Positions 12,104-15,059 of a stretch of DNA of 15,059 nucleotides are shown one piece after another (within the stretch, counting starts at the first letter, position 1; the number at the start of each line of letters is the position of its first letter). This DNA is from an uncultured Gammaproteobacteria bacterium. Its GTDB lineage: Bacteria; Pseudomonadota; Gammaproteobacteria; GCA-2729495. The stretch spans positions 1-15,059 of the forward strand of contig CAMYJV010000058.1 in NCBI GenBank assembly GCA_947258805.1, given 5' to 3'. The translations under genes and the position numbers were made by a program. Below the pieces are notes generated by a model. The model worked only from the letters and a program-made list of their open reading frames with translations. It did no database searches and had not been told where the DNA came from.

Positions 12104-13489
12104 CTACTTCCTGACCCGCGCCCGATACTTTCTGCCTTTGATTGGCTTGTTCGCCAGCTGTCGAAGTGCTTTTTGAGCCTCCGCGTTGCGAACGGCAACA
12201 TAGCTGCAGGCATCAAACAAATCGATCGAGCCCACGCTGTTGCCCGGCACGCCGCCCTCCGCGGTAAGCGCACCCAGCAAGTCGCCGGGGCGCAACTTAT
12301 TCTTGCGGCCACCACTGATCTGAATGGTCGTCATTGCAGGGCTCAATGGGTCCGCCGAGCGTTTTGCATCCGGTATCCCACAGTGCTTCGGAAAAGCATC
12401 GGGCAGCAGTGCTTCGATCTCCTCCCACCGCCATTCCTCGCGCTGCTCCACCAGGCTAACCGCCACCCCCTGTTTGCCCGCTCGCGCCGTCCGACCAATA
12501 CGGTGGACATACACCTCGGCCTGCTTGGGTAGTTCGTAGTTGAATACTGCGTCCAGGTCCTTCACGTCCAGACCGCGCGCTGCGACGTCGGTTGCAATGA
12601 GAACCGCAACGCTTCGGTTCGCGAATCTCACCAGCACTTCAGTGCGCTCGTTTTGATCCAGACCGCCATGCAGGGCGACGGCCGCAATATTCTGCGATTT
12701 CAGGTAGTCCGCCACTTCCGTAACGTCGACCCGGGTATTACAGAAGACGAGATTGAGCTCGCCGCCCCAAGCGAGCAACGCACGAATCAGTTCGGGATTT
12801 CGATTCTCCCTTGTGACGCTGCACCAGCTTTGCACAATCTGCGCCGGTTGTTCGTCGTCGGTGACATCGACTATTACAGGATTTCTCTGGACGCGCTTGC
12901 TGACCGAAGCAATGCTTTCCGGGTAGGTCGCACTGAACAGAAGCGTTTGTCGATCCTTCGGTACGAATTCGAGAATCGCATTCAGTTCGTCTGCGAATCC
13001 CATATCCAGCATGCGATCCGCCTCATCGAAAACCAGTGTCTTCAGCTCCCCGAGCCTTACCGTATCGTTGCGGAGGTGCTTCAGGACTCGCCCTGGCGTA
13101 CCCACAATAATGTGGGGACTGTGTTGCAATGATGCGAGCTGGGGCCCCAGCGGCGCGCCGCCGCACAGCGTAAGTATTTTTACGTTCGGTATTCCGCGTG
13201 CAAGCCGACGAATCTCTCTCGAAACCTGGTCAGCCAACTCTCGGGTCGGGCATAACACCAGGGCCTGTGATCGAAAGGCTGCGGCATCCAGTTTATTCAG
13301 GAGGCCAAGGCCGAAAGCTGCAGTTTTTCCACTGCCCGTCTTTGCTCGGGCCAATACATCCGAACCGCCAATCAGCTGTGGCAGGGTCTCGGCTTGGACG
13401 AGCGTCATTTCTGTATAGCCGATGTCGGCAAGATTGCTGAGCAAGGCAGGCTGAAGATCAAGGGAACTGAACCTGATGGGTTTAGACAT
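12104..13489 (-). CDS. dbpA: ATP-dependent RNA helicase DbpA
   Basis: This 461-residue DEAD-box protein has all helicase motifs in order: the Q motif region (TLVQAETLP, 29-37), AKTGSGKT (49-56), PTRELA, TPGR, VFDEADRMLDMGF, FSAT, HGGLDQNER, IATDVAARGLD and HRIGRTAR. The last 75 or so residues form the DbpA RNA-binding domain: IQISGGRKNKLRPGDLLGAL, then VGSIDLFDACSYVAVRN and a basic tail KGRKYRARVRK. That domain docks on hairpin 92 of 23S rRNA, so the enzyme acts in large ribosomal subunit assembly. Length is close to the E. coli protein. The ribosome-binding site before ATG 13489 is weak (AAGAG). It appears to be a single-gene unit, with the collapsed TolB/TPR gene beyond its stop. Confidence 0.97.
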   Translation of the reverse strand: MSKPIRFSSLDLQPALLSNLADIGYTEMTLVQAETLPQLIGGSDVLARAKTGSGKTAAFGLGLLNKLDAAAFRSQALVLCPTRELADQVSREIRRLARGIPNVKILTLCGGAPLGPQLASLQHSPHIIVGTPGRVLKHLRNDTVRLGELKTLVFDEADRMLDMGFADELNAILEFVPKDRQTLLFSATYPESIASVSKRVQRNPVIVDVTDDEQPAQIVQSWCSVTRENRNPELIRALLAWGGELNLVFCNTRVDVTEVADYLKSQNIAAVALHGGLDQNERTEVLVRFANRSVAVLIATDVAARGLDVKDLDAVFNYELPKQAEVYVHRIGRTARAGKQGVAVSLVEQREEWRWEEIEALLPDAFPKHCGIPDAKRSADPLSPAMTTIQISGGRKNKLRPGDLLGALTAEGGVPGNSVGSIDLFDACSYVAVRNAEAQKALRQLANKPIKGRKYRARVRK

Positions 13490-13560
13490 TGAGCGATTCT
13501 ACTCTTGCAGCCGCGTCGCACGATGTCGTTTGGCGCGCCCGACAAGTGCGGGCTCGCGGG

Positions 13561-13625
13561 GAAAGGCGCCGGGCCTGGTTTCCAGAGCCGACGAACATCA
13601 AAAATATACCAGGCCCCTTTTCACC
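13561..13625. repeat. Diverged family A-like inverted repeat
   Basis: GAAAGGCGCCGGGCCTGGT (13561-13579) faces ACCAGGCCCCTTTTC (13608-13622) across 28 bases. GGGCCTGGT/ACCAGGCCC is a perfect nine-base-pair stem, and the flanking GAAAGG/CCTTTTC echoes family A. It lies in the divergent region between dbpA and the NmrA-like gene and could affect either promoter. Confidence 0.6.
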
Positions 13626-13663
13626 TACAATCTATTCTCATCATATAAAGGAATCCGAACAAT

Positions 13664-14515
13664 ATGACCATTCTCGTCATCGGCGCCACCGGCAATGTCG
13701 GGCGCCCAACGGTTGCCGGCTTACTCGCAAAAGGCGAGCCGGTGCGTGCTTTAAGTCGCTCGGAAGAAAAACTCGCCGCGTTGCCTGACGGCGTTGACGG
13801 CGTCATCGGCGATCTGGAAACCGGGAGTGGCCTGGAGGCAGCCTGTGCCGGCGTCGACAGGCTGTTCTTGATTACCTCCAATGGCGAAACGGAAACCGCC
13901 CGCGGCCTGACTGCCGTGCAGGCGGCCACCGCCGCCGGCGTGCAACACATCGTTTTTCTTTCGGTTGGCAATCCCAATAAAGAACCCGCTATTCCGCACT
14001 ACCGCGCCAAGCTACCCATCGAGGATGCCATCCGCAACAGCGGCGCCGGGTACACATTTCTGCGGCCCAACTTCTTCATGCAGACGGATCTGTCCGTCAT
14101 CCCGGTCATCAAGGAACACGGTGTCTACCCCATGCCGATCGGATTGATTGGTCAGAATCGGGTCGACACCCGCGACATCGCTGACTGCGCTGTGCGTGTG
14201 TTGACTGAAGACGGTCACGCGGGCACGGACTACCACCTGCACGGACCCGACACCATCAATGGGCCCAAGGCTGCCGAAGTTTATGCAAAACACTTCGGAC
14301 GCGAAGTGCATTATGGCGGCGATGATGTGGATCAATGGGGCAAGCCTGTTGAAGCATTTCTGCCACCGTGGTTACTCGATTCACTGAAGAAGATGTTTGT
14401 GGCCCAGCAGCTGCACGGCGGTGTCGCCGATGCGAACGCGGTTGCTGCCTCGCGCGATGCAGTCGGCCATCCGTTGCGGACTTTTGATACGTTTGCCTCT
14501 GAGCTGGCAGGCTAA
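13664..14515 (+). CDS. NmrA-like atypical SDR, NAD(P)-binding oxidoreductase
   Basis: The 283-residue product opens MTILVIGATGNVGRPTVAGL, with the GxxGxxG dinucleotide-binding loop at residues 7-13. ALSRSEEKLAAL supplies basic residues after strand 2 that would suit NADP. YRAKLPIEDAIRNSGAGYTF, then LRPNFFMQ, matches the NmrA/QOR2-like subgroup of atypical SDRs, and a C-terminal substrate domain ends at TFDTFASELAG. Some members reduce quinones; others sense redox state without catalysis, so the reaction is open. AAAGGA lies about eleven bases before the ATG. The last 225 bases (14291-14515) are repeated in inverted orientation at 14835-15059 with 12 differences, showing that a second copy points back at this one. 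Confidence 0.9.
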   Translation: MTILVIGATGNVGRPTVAGLLAKGEPVRALSRSEEKLAALPDGVDGVIGDLETGSGLEAACAGVDRLFLITSNGETETARGLTAVQAATAAGVQHIVFLSVGNPNKEPAIPHYRAKLPIEDAIRNSGAGYTFLRPNFFMQTDLSVIPVIKEHGVYPMPIGLIGQNRVDTRDIADCAVRVLTEDGHAGTDYHLHGPDTINGPKAAEVYAKHFGREVHYGGDDVDQWGKPVEAFLPPWLLDSLKKMFVAQQLHGGVADANAVAASRDAVGHPLRTFDTFASELAG

Positions 14516-14532
14516 CGGGGTCGAGAGGCCCC

Positions 14533-14838
14533 ATGACCGACAACCTGGCAGCAGCAAAAGACCGCGTGGTGAGTTTCCACTACACGCTCCACGACAGCGC
14601 GAGGACGGAACTGGAATCGAGCCGGGGCGGCGACCCCATGGCGGCACTCATGGGCCACGGCAACGTGATGGCGGGACTGGAGGCGGCGTTCACGGATCAC
14701 ATGGCCGGCGATGTCTTCGAGGTCACGCTGAGCCCCGAGCAAGCCTTCGGCGAGCGCCGCGAGGACTGGGTGCAGCGAGTCTCGAAAAAGCACCTGCCAA
14801 AAGCCCCGCGGGTGAAACCCGGCACCTTTACTCTTTAG
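14533..14838 (+). pseudogene. SlyD-like FKBP-type peptidyl-prolyl isomerase, truncated at its 3' end
   Basis: The frame gives DRVVSFHYTLHDSARTELES, then PMAALMGHGNVMAGLEAAFT and FEVTLSPEQAFGERREDWVQ, the first FKBP strand set and the start of the insert-in-flap region of SlyD-type isomerases. It then stops after VSKKHLPKAPRVKPGTFTL at about 101 residues, where relatives run to 150-160. The missing part holds the rest of the flap domain and the final FKBP strands, so the product should not fold normally. The break coincides with AAACCCGGCACCTTT, a family A core, at 14816-14830. An intact ribosome-binding site (GAGAGG) and start lie 18 bases after the NmrA-like gene, so the two were probably cotranscribed. 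Confidence 0.8.
14816..14830. repeat. Single family A core at the truncation point
   Basis: AAACCCGGCACCTTT matches the reverse complement of the family A core exactly over 15 bases. It ends the SlyD-like frame. On the minus strand it follows the NmrA paralogue's stop codon TAA (14835-14837) after only four bases. Confidence 0.7.
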
Positions 14839-15059
14839 CCCGCCAGCTCAGCGGCAAACGCATCAAAAGTCCGCAACGGATGGCCGACTGCATCGCGCGA
14901 GGCAGCAACCGCGGTCGCATCGGCGCCACCGCCATGCAGCTGCTGGGCCACAAACATCTTCTTCAGTGAATCCAGCAACCACGGTGGCAGGAATGCTTCA
15001 ACAGGTTTGCCCCATTGATCCACGTCGTCGCCGCCATAATGCACTTCGCGTCCGAAGTG
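14835..15059 (-). CDS. Second NmrA-like oxidoreductase, C-terminal end only (gene continues past the window)
   Basis: The minus strand encodes HFGREVHYGGDDVDQWGKPV through TFDAFAAELAG. It aligns without gaps over 225 bases to the end of the NmrA-like gene at 14291-14515. I count 12 base differences, giving four amino-acid changes (Val/Gly, Asn/Thr, Thr/Ala, Ser/Ala) and eight silent ones. That pattern fits a real paralogue under selection better than an assembly echo. Its stop codon overlaps the stop of the truncated SlyD-like gene by a few bases, so the genes converge. The N-terminal Rossmann part lies outside the window. Confidence 0.85.
   Translation of the reverse strand, partial: HFGREVHYGGDDVDQWGKPVEAFLPPWLLDSLKKMFVAQQLHGGGADATAVAASRDAVGHPLRTFDAFAAELAG

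Noticed and set aside
13620..13649. Promoter TTCACC-18-TATAAA before the NmrA-like gene
   Set aside because: Transcription would begin too close to the start codon to include the ribosome-binding site, which itself overlaps the supposed -10 box.
14291..15059. Inverted repeat as an assembly or amplification artefact
   Set aside because: The two copies differ at 12 of 225 bases with mostly silent changes, which fits diverged paralogues better than a fold-back artefact. It still needs read support.
1..15059. tRNA or rRNA genes, prophage, complete insertion sequence
   Set aside because: Nothing in the intergenic sequence resembled a tRNA cloverleaf or rRNA. No transposase, integrase or phage structural protein could be recognised on either strand.

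Overview
The window looks like a chromosomal segment of a GC-rich gammaproteobacterium. The evidence is a full-length DbpA-type RNA helicase, paired outer-membrane lipoproteins, a Tat-like exported CIA30 protein and generally strong Shine-Dalgarno sites. The exact lineage cannot be read from the sequence. I see no rRNA, tRNA, phage, CRISPR or complete transposase. Most intact genes are housekeeping or accessory metabolic genes, and most lie on the minus strand.

Layout. Positions 1-1290 hold the end of a membrane/TPR protein, then a C-terminal DMT-transporter remnant (1319-1460). A CIA30 protein (minus) and a SOUL haem-binding protein (plus) diverge from 2188-2295. A 53-codon minus-strand gene lies at 3035-3196, followed by a glutathione transferase and a flavin-reductase-like protein. 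A dead toxin-antitoxin locus (5135-5596) is next. Two overlapping lipoprotein genes (5777-6938) follow, then a repeat-rich zone (7109-7464) enclosing a broken copy of a VOC-gene 3' end. Then come a secreted protein of unknown function, the intact VOC gene, a second ParE toxin remnant, a GLYK-type glycerate kinase, a YIP1-family membrane protein, a collapsed TolB/TPR gene and dbpA. At the right edge are an NmrA-like oxidoreductase gene, a truncated SlyD-like FKBP gene, and the end of an inverted 95%-identical NmrA paralogue.

The most unusual signal is intergenic. Three families of short palindromic, REP-like repeats recur. Family A is GAAAAGGTGCCGGGTTTAT and reverse complement, often with tandem 13-16 bp half-units beside a core. 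Family B is GGTTCGACCC in inverted pairs. Family C is GGGGACAGT...ACTGTCCCC. Family A forms three arrays (7306-7464, 9400-9464, 10402-10490) plus single copies.

The repeats repeatedly begin on, or directly next to, the stop codon of a neighbouring gene or gene fragment. They also border most of the broken genes in the window. I infer a REP-type element system, presumably mobilised by a Y1 (RAYT-like) transposase elsewhere in the genome, that accumulates at 3' ends and coincides with gene truncation and partial duplication. The repeats, their positions and the gene remnants are read directly from the sequence. The mobilising enzyme and the causal link to gene decay are inference.
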